Positions 40,521 through 48,943 of a DNA stretch of 64,000 bases are shown in pieces. Where the stretch lies: positions 186,001 through 250,000 of the IMG/VR virus record IMGVR_UViG_3300044712_001255. One strand, written 5' to 3'. Positions within the stretch are counted from its first letter, which is position 1. Each line of letters starts with the position of its first letter. This DNA comes from a virus. Made by a program: the position numbers and the translations under genes. The notes beneath the pieces are model-generated. The model had not been told where the DNA came from and searched no databases. It saw only the letters and a program-made list of their open reading frames with translations.

Positions 40521-40748
40521 ATGGCAAACAAAATGATCGTTCCCCCGTACATCGCTCAGATCTGCTACCGCGAGGGTGAGCCCATCCTCTCGACGGTGAC
40601 GTTCCTCGAGAGGTCAGACGGCATGTTCTTTGCCGAGGCAGCTCACGACTTCATGCCTACCGAGCAGACCGTCTGCACACTCGAGCAGGCTCAGACCATC
40701 TACACCCGCCTAATGGCGAACGGCTTCATCCTCCCGGGTGTGGCTTGA
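40521..40748 (+). CDS. hypothetical protein
   Basis: 75 residues, mixed alpha-beta. -10 TAGAAA, six bases to the ATG, with ATGTAT 17 nt upstream. Confidence 0.65.
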   Translation: MANKMIVPPYIAQICYREGEPILSTVTFLERSDGMFFAEAAHDFMPTEQTVCTLEQAQTIYTRLMANGFILPGVA

Positions 40749-40772
40749 TAGTTGAAGGGGTATACTAAGACC

Positions 40773-41732
40773 ATGTCAAGAGAACGAATCAATCCTGCGC
40801 CCGAGCGCGACAAGGTGCTCGACATCCTCAAGAGCCACAAACTCACTCTTCAGATGAAGGTTCACCCTGATTACGCCCGTGGGTCTCGGAAGCGGAATCT
40901 GCCGGTCGTCACCAAGAAGAAAGATAAGTTGTGGAACAGTGCATTTGATGAGATCGTCAGTGATCTGCGGGCGTATCTGGAGCTGTGTCGCCAGACAAGC
41001 TGCTCCACCCAGAACCGCCACATCATCTGCAACGTCTTCGCTAATGACGTTGGTCGCATCGGTACTGTGGAACTCACCTCCGATGAGAACGCCGTGCTGC
41101 GGTGCTGCGAGGGTTACACGGTGTGTGACACCGGTTCGCTGCTCGCTGCCGAGAAGGCCAAGGCTGCCCGCGATGCACTGATCAACAGCGAACGAGCTGT
41201 CATCGCCAATGCTTCTTGCGCTCTCCTGGAGAAGTTCGCAAGCACTGTGATGTTTGCATTCGAGAACACTGGGATTCGGGCAATGCCGAATGTCGAGGTC
41301 TCCTTCGATGCCAAGCGCTGTGCTGAAGTCATCAGGATGATGCGCGACAACCAGACTCGAGTGCTTCCTCCCGGCCAGGCGCCTACACCGGGGTGGTCGT
41401 ATGACATTCCCAAGCTGCGCATCAACTTCATCGCGCTGGGTATGAACGGTAGGCGGATGGATTCGGTGGAGATCTATGTCGATCCCCGCATCAGCATGTC
41501 CGAGTACGACTACTCGGAGAACCAGGTACCAGTGCGGTTCCACACGGGATTCAACTCGTCAGTTACGTGTGATCGTCCTGAGTACCTCAACGAGATCATG
41601 ATGATCCTGGCGCAGGTGAAGAGCATGATCGACTCCATCAATGAGCTGCACCCAACCATCAACGAGGAACTGCACGAGCTCCGCAGCAAGTGGAACGAGG
41701 TTCCCAAGCTGCACCCTGCTCCCGCTGTGTAA
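40773..41732 (+). CDS. hypothetical protein
   Basis: 319 residues, the largest product of this block besides the ATPases. A helical basic N terminus, Cys-containing middle and helical acidic end (I-M-M-I-L-A-Q-V-K-S-M-I-D). No family recognised. Promoter GTGTGG, 17 nt, TATACT, six bases. Confidence 0.72.
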   Translation: MSRERINPAPERDKVLDILKSHKLTLQMKVHPDYARGSRKRNLPVVTKKKDKLWNSAFDEIVSDLRAYLELCRQTSCSTQNRHIICNVFANDVGRIGTVELTSDENAVLRCCEGYTVCDTGSLLAAEKAKAARDALINSERAVIANASCALLEKFASTVMFAFENTGIRAMPNVEVSFDAKRCAEVIRMMRDNQTRVLPPGQAPTPGWSYDIPKLRINFIALGMNGRRMDSVEIYVDPRISMSEYDYSENQVPVRFHTGFNSSVTCDRPEYLNEIMMILAQVKSMIDSINELHPTINEELHELRSKWNEVPKLHPAPAV

Positions 41733-41761
41733 CGGAATCATCCTGGAGGTATAACAAGACC

Positions 41762-42127
41762 ATGGCAACTACCAAGGAAATCATCGAGAAGGCGTACAAC
41801 ACCGAGTTCCAGAGCGATGCCGCGCTGGCGGATGCAATCGCATACGAGTATGCCTATAGCAACATGGGCAAGTCGCTGGATGAGGTCTTCTATCGCGCCA
41901 ATCCCAAGTGGCTCGAGAATGAGCCCACTCGCATCTTCGTGACTGCATGGCGCGGCCTGTGTGAGGATTGCGGGTGCGAGGGGATCGACATCGAGGATGA
42001 ACTCCTCTATTGGAAGAAGGTGGCTCCCCTCTATGTGAAGGCGATTCGCAAGGCGGGTCTGCCGCTGACGGTGAAGTCGGCGCAGGACGTCAAGGTCAAG
42101 CTTCCCAAGATGGGCAAGCGCCGGTGA
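41762..42127 (+). CDS. hypothetical protein
   Basis: 121 residues with C-E-D-C-G-C near 66-71, a possible metal site, and a Lys-rich end. Promoter GTGTAA (its TAA is the previous stop), 17 nt, TATAAC, six bases. Confidence 0.7.
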   Translation: MATTKEIIEKAYNTEFQSDAALADAIAYEYAYSNMGKSLDEVFYRANPKWLENEPTRIFVTAWRGLCEDCGCEGIDIEDELLYWKKVAPLYVKAIRKAGLPLTVKSAQDVKVKLPKMGKRR

Positions 42128-42158
42128 AGGCAACGGCGGGACGTGATAGACTGAGACC

Positions 42159-42383
42159 ATGAGCTACCTATCACGTCCCCTCGGCAACGGCCGATTCGAG
42201 GTCACCAAGTGGGGCGACGAGACGCGACCCCTGGAGGTCTACACCTTGCAAGACAAGGGAAAACGTGGGTGGGTCTGTGACTCACCCGGGTGTCGTGGCA
42301 AGCGCACCTGCAAGCACGTTGTCATCGTCCAGAAGCGCCTGGCAATGCCGCTGCATGAGGTACCTGATACTCTGATCACATGA
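42159..42383 (+). CDS. SWIM-type zinc-finger protein
   Basis: 74 residues. W-V-C-D-S-P-G-C followed by C-K-H-V resembles the C-x(n)-C-x-H SWIM zinc finger found in DNA- and protein-binding proteins. Promoter GTGAAG over the previous stop, 17 nt, TAGACT, six bases. Confidence 0.65.
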   Translation: MSYLSRPLGNGRFEVTKWGDETRPLEVYTLQDKGKRGWVCDSPGCRGKRTCKHVVIVQKRLAMPLHEVPDTLIT

Positions 42384-42391
42384 GGACGGAA

Positions 42392-42760
42392 ATGAAAGCT
42401 AAGAAGGACATGAACATTGACGCAAAGCACGATATCCTCATGGCGGAGTTCCTTAACCGCTATCAAGAGGTGAAGATGGAATACATGTGCTTGAAGCTTG
42501 ACATTGATCACAAGGCTTTCTTCACGCTTGTGCCGATTCTGACCCAACGGTTTGACATGGTCATCTTCTCGCTCCATGCGGAGAACTGCAAGTACACCGT
42601 TACCGTGACGCCCTCATGCGATGTGCGGCCATTCCACAATACCAATGCGTCGCGGGTAACTCGGTTGGAACACATGTTCGCGAACGGACCAATCTGGCCC
42701 AGCGTTGAGGTGCTAACTGCATTCATCGATGGGTATAATGCCAAGCTCTACGAGTGCTGA
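42392..42760 (+). CDS. hypothetical protein
   Basis: 122 residues from the ATG with GAGGA five bases upstream; an ATG at 42380 overlapping the previous stop is the alternative. Mixed alpha-beta. Translationally coupled to the SWIM-type gene. Confidence 0.65.
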   Translation: MKAKKDMNIDAKHDILMAEFLNRYQEVKMEYMCLKLDIDHKAFFTLVPILTQRFDMVIFSLHAENCKYTVTVTPSCDVRPFHNTNASRVTRLEHMFANGPIWPSVEVLTAFIDGYNAKLYEC

Positions 42761-42761
42761 C

Positions 42762-42803
42762 GTCGATCGTCGTGCGTCGATCGTCCGTTACACGCGAGAG
42801 GTA
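42762..42803 (+). repeat. CGATCGTC elements before 42806
   Basis: GTCGATCGTCGTGCGTCGAT then CGTCCGTTACACGCGAGAGG. The GAGAGG end doubles as the ribosome site of the next gene. Confidence 0.5.
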
Positions 42804-42805
42804 AC

Positions 42806-43054
42806 ATGAAGAACATTCTCCAATCAGAAGTCGTTGTATACGCGATGCTTGCATTTGGATTCGTGGCGATGATGACCATCGCATTGATTTGCGGGTTTGC
42901 TGCACCTGCAAAGGCAGCCTCATCGCGCGACGGGGAGTGCCGCAACAAGTCGTGCCCAGCGAACCACGTGAAGGTGTGGGTGGAGGGAACGAGCACGATC
43001 ACAGTCTTCAACATGCGTGACTGTGCGTGCCTGTGTATTCCCGAGGCGCAGTAG
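42806..43054 (+). CDS. secreted or membrane-anchored Cys-rich protein
   Basis: 82 residues. A hydrophobic segment (about 9-32) ending A-P-A-K-A-A looks like a cleavable signal; the exported part has C-R-N-K-S-C and C-A-C-L-C, likely disulphides. Ribosome site GAGAGG. Confidence 0.65.
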   Translation: MKNILQSEVVVYAMLAFGFVAMMTIALICGFAAPAKAASSRDGECRNKSCPANHVKVWVEGTSTITVFNMRDCACLCIPEAQ

Positions 43055-43067
43055 GTATACTGAACCC

Positions 43068-43274
43068 ATGATAACGGAAGACCAAATCAAGCGACTCGCC
43101 TCTCGCAAAGGTGTGAAGGCAATTGCTGTGGAAAACTTTTTAGGCAGTATCGATTGTAATGCCGATGCGTCAACCGCATTCGGTAACGCTGCCATCGACG
43201 CCAAGCTGTACAAGTGGAACGCTGCCACGGTGCGAGCTATCAACGACGGCATCGCGTTGCACTTCAAGAGGTAA
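43068..43274 (+). CDS. hypothetical protein
   Basis: 68 helical residues. Promoter GTGTAT, 17 nt, TATACT, six bases to the ATG. Confidence 0.68.
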   Translation: MITEDQIKRLASRKGVKAIAVENFLGSIDCNADASTAFGNAAIDAKLYKWNAATVRAINDGIALHFKR

Positions 43275-43275
43275 C

Positions 43276-43428
43276 ATGTTCAACTTCGACTTCAACAACT
43301 TCATGTCTTCCTGGTGGGAGAACGACATCAAGCCAGAGCTCAAGTGGCTCGGCTGTGTGATTCCCATCATCATGGCGTGGGCGGTGATCTCTCTCATCCT
43401 CATTGTGTTGCTAATGATCTATTGGTGA
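43276..43428 (+). CDS. 50-residue membrane protein
   Basis: An Asn/Phe-rich start and one long hydrophobic segment (about 25-48). AGAGG before the ATG and one-base spacing show coupling to the previous gene. Confidence 0.6.
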   Translation: MFNFDFNNFMSSWWENDIKPELKWLGCVIPIIMAWAVISLILIVLLMIYW

Positions 43429-43442
43429 TATAGGTACCAGAC

Positions 43443-43640
43443 ATGAGAGACCACGACGACGAGGACGAAGACGTTGCGCAGGAAGACAGACACATTCGCT
43501 ATGAGCTGACGATCACTGCAACGAAGTCGCTCTATAACTCGTTTAGCGCAACTGAGTTGCAAGAAACGATCGAAAACTTCCTATCTCGAGAGCTTGACGA
43601 CGACACAGTGACGGCAGAGCTCGAGTACATAGACGACTAG
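43443..43640 (+). CDS. small acidic protein
   Basis: 65 residues: an Asp/Glu-rich start, then a ferredoxin-like strand-helix-strand pattern (R-Y-E-L-T-I-T-A ... L-Q-E-T-I ... T-A-E-L-E-Y). Similar patterns occur at 45096 and 48096. No clear promoter. Confidence 0.6.
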   Translation: MRDHDDEDEDVAQEDRHIRYELTITATKSLYNSFSATELQETIENFLSRELDDDTVTAELEYIDD

Positions 43641-43719
43641 GGTCTTCCTTACAGGATAAGTCGCTGCACTGCTCACCTGCACCGGTGATAATGGTTTGCG
43701 CCTAGGGTATACTGAGACC

Positions 43720-43962
43720 ATGGACAACGCCAAGGCCTACTACGAAAACCGAATCGCTCGGCTCCGCTCCCTCAGGGACTACATCGCAGCCGCGATGGAC
43801 GAGGCTGACGTCTTCATTGACACCGAGGAGACCATGCCGGTGGCTGTCACCGACATTGACGTTGCTGCACACGTCAAGGGTGAACTCGCGAAGCTGCACA
43901 GTGCGGTGATCGGTGACATCGAGGCAACCCGTGTCATGGTGGAGATGAGTGGAGGCAAGTGA
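43720..43962 (+). CDS. hypothetical helical protein
   Basis: 80 helical residues. Promoter GTGATA, 17 nt, TATACT, six bases. Confidence 0.7.
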   Translation: MDNAKAYYENRIARLRSLRDYIAAAMDEADVFIDTEETMPVAVTDIDVAAHVKGELAKLHSAVIGDIEATRVMVEMSGGK

Positions 43963-44174
43963 AGAACATCGATCAGCTGGAGGCTGAGAACAACGGGTGT
44001 AGTGGGCTCCTCAATCGAGTGTCCCACATCTCGTGCTACAAGGATGATGCTGTTCGCGACATCGCTGGCATCTTCGAGGTGGACACTGCGACTGCATTCC
44101 TGCTCGATGCCGCTGCGACCATGCGGGAACAGTGGGACGCCGAGTCGGGCCGAGTTACTCGGCCCATTCTCTGA
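43959..44174 (+). CDS. hypothetical helical protein
   Basis: 71 residues from a GTG overlapping the previous TGA. Coupled. Confidence 0.62.
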   Translation: MKNIDQLEAENNGCSGLLNRVSHISCYKDDAVRDIAGIFEVDTATAFLLDAAATMREQWDAESGRVTRPIL

Positions 44175-44221
44175 CACCACCGGCAGGTGCTCCCTGCCGG
44201 CGCGGGTTGTATCTTGAGACC

Positions 44222-44761
44222 ATGGACAACGGACTCACCCGTCAGCCCACGATGGAAGCGATCCTCCACGCCCTGGAGACCATTCCCGGCCTCGAGCGTG
44301 GCATCACCCTTATCGCTGCTCGGCAGACTGCGGACGAGCGGCAGGAGTTCACCACCAAGTACGACAACGACAAGGGCTTCGAGGCCTGGGCAGCTCGCAA
44401 GGGCACCCGCATCGCCAACGAGATCAGTGAGGGAATGAAGCTCTCCACCAACGCCGAGTGGCTCGCCTTCACCAAGAAGGTGCTGAAGCGCAATCGCTGG
44501 CAGCTGCTCGAGGAGGCGTGGAAGAAGTGGTGGAAGGCCAACGCTGACCGCATCCACGAAGGCGCTGGGCTCGTTATCAAGTACGGCTTCACCCTCAGCG
44601 ATGGCACCAAGGTTCGCCACGGGGCGATGTTCCTCCTGCTCGAGACCACGGAGCCTCGACCAGGATTCCCCGAGGGTAGCATCCGGTTCCTGTACAAGGA
44701 CATTGTGCATGAAGAGACTCCCTCTTACGTCTTCCGGCGTATGCAGGAAGTGGTGGTTTGA
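44222..44761 (+). CDS. hypothetical protein
   Basis: 179 residues, helical, with a Trp/Lys-rich centre (E-E-A-W-K-K-W-W-K-A). Promoter GTGCTC, 17 nt, TATCTT, six bases. Confidence 0.7.
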   Translation: MDNGLTRQPTMEAILHALETIPGLERGITLIAARQTADERQEFTTKYDNDKGFEAWAARKGTRIANEISEGMKLSTNAEWLAFTKKVLKRNRWQLLEEAWKKWWKANADRIHEGAGLVIKYGFTLSDGTKVRHGAMFLLLETTEPRPGFPEGSIRFLYKDIVHEETPSYVFRRMQEVVV

Positions 44762-44776
44762 GGGTATAACAAGAAT

Positions 44777-45031
44777 ATGACCAACTCCAAGTCCGAGATC
44801 AAGTACCGCCGCAACAACGCATTCCTCGCCGGTGTGGACTATGCTGGCGACGTCGTCAGTGACGTAGCTCGCGACCGTGTGCTGACGGCAGCCGAGGCCG
44901 CTGACCTCGACAATGAATTCCAGAGTAATGCCCCAGATCTCGCGGGTGATAACATGGACGCTGACATGGTGTACGAGGGAATGCTGTGGGTGCTCCAGGA
45001 GCGCCAGAAGAAGGCAACTCTCAGCCGGTAA
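44777..45031 (+). CDS. hypothetical helical protein
   Basis: 84 residues. -35 GTATGC, 17 nt, -10 TATAAC, six bases to the ATG. Confidence 0.68.
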   Translation: MTNSKSEIKYRRNNAFLAGVDYAGDVVSDVARDRVLTAAEAADLDNEFQSNAPDLAGDNMDADMVYEGMLWVLQERQKKATLSR

Positions 45032-45055
45032 TCGATCGTCCGTCGACACGCGAGG
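45031..45055 (+). repeat. CGATCGTCCGTCGACACGCG element
   Basis: Third copy of the element at 36883 and 42762, here without an adjacent start codon. Confidence 0.45.
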
Positions 45056-45095
45056 GCCCTGTGTGGCCATCAGTCACTTGAGATACAGTACGATC

Positions 45096-45323
45096 ATGCC
45101 TAAGCCAAAACATACCAAGAGGGTTTCTGTCCTCGTCACCGTCCAGTTCGAGGTGGATGCGCTCGAAGACCACGATGAAATCGCCAACGCATGTGCGGAA
45201 GACATCAAGGAGGTGTTCAAGGTTGATGACATCTTTGACACTGCATTTGGAACCGCAGCTGCCGCCAAGGGACGAGCTACTTATCTTGGATACACTGTGA
45301 AACCAACTCCTCGCTGGTGGTAA
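45096..45323 (+). CDS. small alpha-beta protein
   Basis: 75 residues: a basic start, V-S-V-L-V-T-V-Q-F-E-V strand, then an acidic helix, like 43443 and 48096. Promoter GTGTGG, 17 nt, TACAGT, six bases. Confidence 0.68.
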   Translation: MPKPKHTKRVSVLVTVQFEVDALEDHDEIANACAEDIKEVFKVDDIFDTAFGTAAAAKGRATYLGYTVKPTPRWW

Positions 45324-45335
45324 AGTAAAAACACA

Positions 45336-45545
45336 ATGGCAAACTGCAACAATATGCTCCCGATGATCTCCGAGAAGAACCTTTCCGAGGCTCGCAACCA
45401 TGTCGGCGGGGGGTACCGAGCTGCACGCTGGGAAAAGAAGCACTCTCACCGCAAGGACCGCCGGGTGAACAAGACTCTCCTGGAGCGTGACCTCGAGGAC
45501 TACGAGCCCGATGTGGTGCGGGGGAGTGGATGGAACGTCTCCTGA
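45336..45545 (+). CDS. small basic protein
   Basis: 69 residues with a Lys/Arg/His-rich centre (W-E-K-K-H-S-H-R-K-D-R-R). TAAAGT ends nine bases before the ATG, giving a leader of two or three bases at most. Confidence 0.6.
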   Translation: MANCNNMLPMISEKNLSEARNHVGGGYRAARWEKKHSHRKDRRVNKTLLERDLEDYEPDVVRGSGWNVS

Positions 45546-45796
45546 TCCTCATCGTCCTGCTGGTGATCGGCTGTGGCGGTGCTGAGCACTACCCGAACAC
45601 CGACACCACTGGACCGATGCCGAGTTCGTCTTCGGTCGGCGTCCCGTGTCTCAAGGGTTCGCAAGCAGAGTGCACGCTCTACCTCCAGACGCACGGAGAC
45701 GTCACCTTTTGCTTCAAGGGATTGGTGACATGCGATGTAAATGGTCACTGGGGTCCCTGTGTTGGACCCGGTACGGTTGTTCCCAATAGTCAGTGA
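45530..45796 (+). CDS. Cys-rich lipoprotein
   Basis: 88 residues with a lipobox L-V-I-G-C (Cys 15). The mature part has C-L-K-G, C-F-K-G, T-C-D-V-N-G and W-G-P-C, a Cys/Gly/Trp style I associate with Myxococcota surface lipoproteins. It overlaps the previous gene by 16 bases. Confidence 0.68.
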   Translation: MERLLILIVLLVIGCGGAEHYPNTDTTGPMPSSSSVGVPCLKGSQAECTLYLQTHGDVTFCFKGLVTCDVNGHWGPCVGPGTVVPNSQ

Positions 45797-45827
45797 TCTT
45801 TCCACCTGAACGAGATATATTCAGACC

Positions 45828-46028
45828 ATGGACAGCCCAAGTACGAGTGATCCCGTCGCAATCGATGTGGATCAGCAACGTTCGCTCCTTCAGGCCTTGC
45901 ACAACAGGCCGCTCACCCCCGTCCAGTTCGCCGCATGGACACACGTGTATGACGCAGTCCACCGCGGCTATCCTACTGACTCAGCGTCTGTCGCTGCACT
46001 GCGCAAGCTGGTGATGAACGCAGCGTGA
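45828..46028 (+). CDS. hypothetical helical protein
   Basis: 66 residues. Promoter GTGATC over the previous stop, 17 nt, TATATT, six bases. Confidence 0.68.
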   Translation: MDSPSTSDPVAIDVDQQRSLLQALHNRPLTPVQFAAWTHVYDAVHRGYPTDSASVAALRKLVMNAA

Positions 46029-46134
46029 CAATCAAATAAATCTGCTGGAAAGACCCGGTGCAGGAGAGACAGTAAGGTGGTATCCTGCAACAGTAAGGAC
46101 GGTAACCAAGAAACAAAGGCGGATATGACATGAG

Positions 46135-46308
46135 TTGAAAGCGTGCAGTTGGTGGCTGCTCACTGATGTATGGCGAAAGCAATTGGAAAAAATAAAAAGC
46201 TTGTTCGACGTCCACGAAAATGACAGAAAAGACATTCCTTCTAATCGTGCGGCTTGCGGCCGCACACTCAATTCGCTCGCCAAAGAGCACCAAAAACTAA
46301 ACGGGTAA
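46135..46308 (+). CDS. possible short gene (TTG start)
   Basis: Within the 46029-46383 gap, this frame reads as a normal-looking basic protein (about 57 residues: V-W-R-K-Q-L-E-K-I-K-S-L-F). No ATG fits; a TTG or a frameshift after the ATG at 46130 would be needed. Possibly a remnant. Confidence 0.3.
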   Translation: MKACSWWLLTDVWRKQLEKIKSLFDVHENDRKDIPSNRAACGRTLNSLAKEHQKLNG

Positions 46309-46317
46309 CAATCCCAT

Positions 46318-46366
46318 GACAGCCGAGACCATGTACAGCACAATGTCGCTGGAAATCTCGGCTGTC
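46318..46366 (+). terminator. 11-bp hairpin with 27-base loop
   Basis: GACAGCCGAGA pairs perfectly with TCTCGGCTGTC, just 18 bases before the next ATG. Its loop holds an ATG. It could be an attenuator, a protein-binding hairpin or a terminator; there is no U-run. Confidence 0.5.
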
Positions 46367-46383
46367 ACCTATTTAAGCTTACT

Positions 46384-46731
46384 ATGAAGGTACGTCTTGG
46401 TGAGCTTCGACAGGTGATTCGCAATGTTGTTTCTGAGGGTGCTGAGGTAAACTTGCCTCCTGGCACTGTTTCAGGTCCAGGTGAACGTGGCGGGTGGACC
46501 GTTGAGCTGCGAGGTTTTGCAGTGACAAAGCCGACTCAGGAAGAAGCAGAAGCTGCATTCGCACAGCACTGGCCAATGATGGCAGAGTACTTCCCAGAGC
46601 CTGCACCTCGCAAACCGGTTGCGCCCGCAGGTAGTGCAAAGCCTTACAATCCAACAGCAGGATGGTCCGAAGAGGATTTCGTCCGCGGTGGTCCAGAGAA
46701 TACCAGAGCAGGCCGTGGGTTAGGGTCCTGA
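46384..46731 (+). CDS. protein with N-terminal LR-helix
   Basis: 115 residues beginning M-K-V-R-L-G-E-L-R-Q-V-I-R-N-V-V, the shared N-terminal helix, followed by a Pro/Gly-rich, probably disordered body. No promoter hexamers fit at six bases. Candidate capsid-targeted protein. Confidence 0.7.
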   Translation: MKVRLGELRQVIRNVVSEGAEVNLPPGTVSGPGERGGWTVELRGFAVTKPTQEEAEAAFAQHWPMMAEYFPEPAPRKPVAPAGSAKPYNPTAGWSEEDFVRGGPENTRAGRGLGS

Positions 46732-46830
46732 GCCCTCACGTTCGTTTCAGGTTCCCCTTCCTTTCATAGGTAGGTAGAACCACCATCAAGGCTCCAAGAC
46801 TCCCACGTGGCGATCTGGAGCCTGGTGTCG
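46732..46830 (+). other. intergenic with CCCTCACG copy
   Basis: It holds GCCCTCACGTTCG right after the stop and no gene. Confidence 0.35.
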
Positions 46831-46859
46831 TTAAAGCAACTACGTTGTATACTACGACC

Positions 46860-47555
46860 ATGGCACGATGGTTCATTGCAATACTGTTCGCAATAGTAAG
46901 TTGCGCATGTGGTCCTGCCGAACCGCCCACAGAATGCAGGCTTCCAGATTCACTTGCAACGACTTCACAGTATCCATACACTGTGAGGATCTCAGCGCGA
47001 CACGCAAACGGTAAGTCTGATCGTTGCGTTGGCGTCATCATCAGCCAGAAAACGGTGCTTACTACTGGGCATTGCGTGAATACGGCTGTGAAATGGACGA
47101 TTAGATCTATGACTGGCGAAGCTTTGACGACTTCCACGGACGCCATTGCTATGTCACCATTGACTATACCCAACAGCGATATTATACCCGATGTCGCTGA
47201 CGTCGGATTGATTTTTGTTGAGACTTTTGCGAAACTGATAGCGTATCCAGAACTTGATGCCAATTCAGCTGAAAATGCAAGCGCTGAGATTGTTGACACG
47301 AACAATATGTCGCATCCAGTGACGCTATACTCTGGCACTGAGTATTCTTATCATGATGGCGCGAGTTTTGTGATCTTTGAGTGGGATTACTTTGCCGATA
47401 AGGTCACTGTTCCTGGCGATTCAGGAGGTCCCGTATTTGCACGAGATTCTCATCGCCTACTTGGTATCACTCATGGTCTTGGTCGAGATAGGTGCATGTC
47501 GTACATCACTCGTCTTGACAAGGTGTTGCCCTGGATCAAGGCGAACATGCGCTAA
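46860..47555 (+). CDS. trypsin-like serine protease, exported
   Basis: 231 residues. A signal segment (about 1-14) ends at V-S-C-A-C-G, possibly a lipobox. The chymotrypsin-fold triad is visible: His 71 in L-T-T-G-H-C, Asp 114 in V-A-D-V-G-L and Ser 188 in P-G-D-S-G-G-P. A protease exported by a phage is unusual; it may act on the host envelope or rival phages. Promoter GTGTCG, 17 nt, TATACT, six bases. Confidence 0.88.
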   Translation: MARWFIAILFAIVSCACGPAEPPTECRLPDSLATTSQYPYTVRISARHANGKSDRCVGVIISQKTVLTTGHCVNTAVKWTIRSMTGEALTTSTDAIAMSPLTIPNSDIIPDVADVGLIFVETFAKLIAYPELDANSAENASAEIVDTNNMSHPVTLYSGTEYSYHDGASFVIFEWDYFADKVTVPGDSGGPVFARDSHRLLGITHGLGRDRCMSYITRLDKVLPWIKANMR

Positions 47556-47590
47556 GTGTATAACGAATTCCAGCGTGATAGAACGTTTCC

Positions 47591-47854
47591 ATGGCAAATA
47601 AGAAGCTCACTGCGACTCAGGTGAAGGCGATCTACAACGCAGGATTGCGGGCGTTCATGAATTCCAACGCAATGTTGGTGGATGACATCCTGACCGGTGT
47701 GAAGCCACGTGCAAGCGCATACGGTAAGTTGGCTTGCAATGATTCGCTCTGGTTCCAAGCAATGGCATTGCACATTTGGAAGTGCATCAAGTGGGAGAGC
47801 CTTAGCGACACCCGTCGCGGCAATATCATTGCGCTGGTGAATCTTGGCAAGTGA
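47591..47854 (+). CDS. hypothetical protein
   Basis: 87 helical residues with two Trp-Cys pairs. Promoter GTGTAT, 17 nt, TAGAAC, six bases. Confidence 0.68.
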   Translation: MANKKLTATQVKAIYNAGLRAFMNSNAMLVDDILTGVKPRASAYGKLACNDSLWFQAMALHIWKCIKWESLSDTRRGNIIALVNLGK

Positions 47855-47886
47855 CGCTGCGATTGGCAAGGGGGTATCTTAGGACC

Positions 47887-48075
47887 ATGACAAGCGAACA
47901 AACCATGCTCGATAAGATGATGGTTCTCGGCGAGGGGCTTGTGAAGAACAGAGCATCAGTGGAACAATGCAGACTGCTGGCTAAGGATGTCGCCAAACTC
48001 ACTAGTCGGCCGTATGCAACGGTGCGTAAGGTGCTCAACGCGGTACTGCTCATGCACGGGATGCCGCTCATCTGA
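47887..48075 (+). CDS. small helical protein, paralogue of 56232
   Basis: 62 residues. L-D-K-M near the start, L-A-K-D-V-A-K-(L/I)-T in the middle and L-M-H-G-M-P-L-I at the end are shared with 56232-56414. Both are followed by a TAAGGT promoter whose -35 (ATGCCG) lies in the M-P codons. -10 TATCTT, six bases. Confidence 0.75.
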   Translation: MTSEQTMLDKMMVLGEGLVKNRASVEQCRLLAKDVAKLTSRPYATVRKVLNAVLLMHGMPLI

Positions 48076-48095
48076 ACGTGGGGTAAGGTGAGATC

Positions 48096-48317
48096 ATGGC
48101 AAAAGTAACGGTGAACGTCCAACTAACCTTCGAGGTTGATGAGAATGCAAACATCACTATCCCGCTTGAGGCCATCGAGGATGAACTCAAGGCTGAGCTG
48201 AACGAAGTCCTACACCCCGGTGGCTGCATGTTAGTCGATCTCGCAGGCGTTACTGTCTTTCGTAAGAATAGCACCTTCATCCCGGTGGAGCTTGTTTCTG
48301 CTTGTGTGGTTGACTAG
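48096..48317 (+). CDS. small alpha-beta protein
   Basis: 73 residues. V-T-V-N-V-Q-L-T-F-E-V strand, acidic helix, then V-D-L-A-G-V-T-V-F. Resembles 45096. Promoter ATGCCG, 17 nt, TAAGGT, six bases. Confidence 0.68.
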   Translation: MAKVTVNVQLTFEVDENANITIPLEAIEDELKAELNEVLHPGGCMLVDLAGVTVFRKNSTFIPVELVSACVVD

Positions 48318-48338
48318 CTCTTGAGGTATACTAAGACC

Positions 48339-48692
48339 ATGAAAAACCCCTCCCTGTTCGGCATGATCATCGTTTTCGTGGTTCTCGCAGGAGTAGCTGT
48401 CCTGCTCAGCGCTGCTTGGCAGGGAGCCACGGCTGACACCGAGACGATCAAGGTGACTGAGAAGTACATCAAGCCCGGCAGCAAAGATGTATCCAGCTCG
48501 TACCGCATCGTGGGTGAGAGTGAAACGTTCGAGCTCGAGGACAGCATCGTGCAAGGCGCTTTCGATTCTGCTGATCGCTTCGCCCGGATGAAGGTGGGTC
48601 ACTGCTACAAGGTGAAGACTGTCGGCGTCCGAGTGCAGGTGGTGTCGTCGTTCCGGTCGATTTTCGACCCCGTTGAGGTTCCCTGCGGGTGA
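48339..48692 (+). CDS. membrane-anchored protein
   Basis: 117 residues with one N-terminal transmembrane segment (about 6-28) and a beta-rich exported part with two Cys. Promoter GTGTGG, 17 nt, TATACT, six bases. Confidence 0.68.
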   Translation: MKNPSLFGMIIVFVVLAGVAVLLSAAWQGATADTETIKVTEKYIKPGSKDVSSSYRIVGESETFELEDSIVQGAFDSADRFARMKVGHCYKVKTVGVRVQVVSSFRSIFDPVEVPCG

Positions 48693-48723
48693 ATTCGCAA
48701 TGCGCCGGGGGTATACTGAGACC

Positions 48724-48912
48724 ATGGAAAACATCGAAAAGTTCCTCTACAACGTAAACACTGGCATGATCAAGAAGGCTGATCAGGACCTTGTCACTTC
48801 GCACTACGCCTTCGAGCTCGGTCTCATCGACATCGATGATAATGGCAAGATCAAGATCACCTCTGCCGGTTGGAGCAAGCTGCTCCGGCAGCCTGCACGC
48901 CGCGTCCGGTGA
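48724..48912 (+). CDS. hypothetical protein
   Basis: 62 residues. Promoter GTGAAT over the previous stop, 17 nt, TATACT, six bases. Confidence 0.68.
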   Translation: MENIEKFLYNVNTGMIKKADQDLVTSHYAFELGLIDIDDNGKIKITSAGWSKLLRQPARRVR

Positions 48913-48943
48913 CAGCTAGCGTGAGCTAAGGTATACTAAGACC

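Noticed and set aside
44036-45070. A 344-codon minus-strand ORF
   Set aside because: It spans several plus-strand genes that each have a promoter and start; a shadow.
46029-46383. tmRNA or other known structured RNA in the gap
   Set aside because: No tRNA-like ends or tag reading frame could be found.
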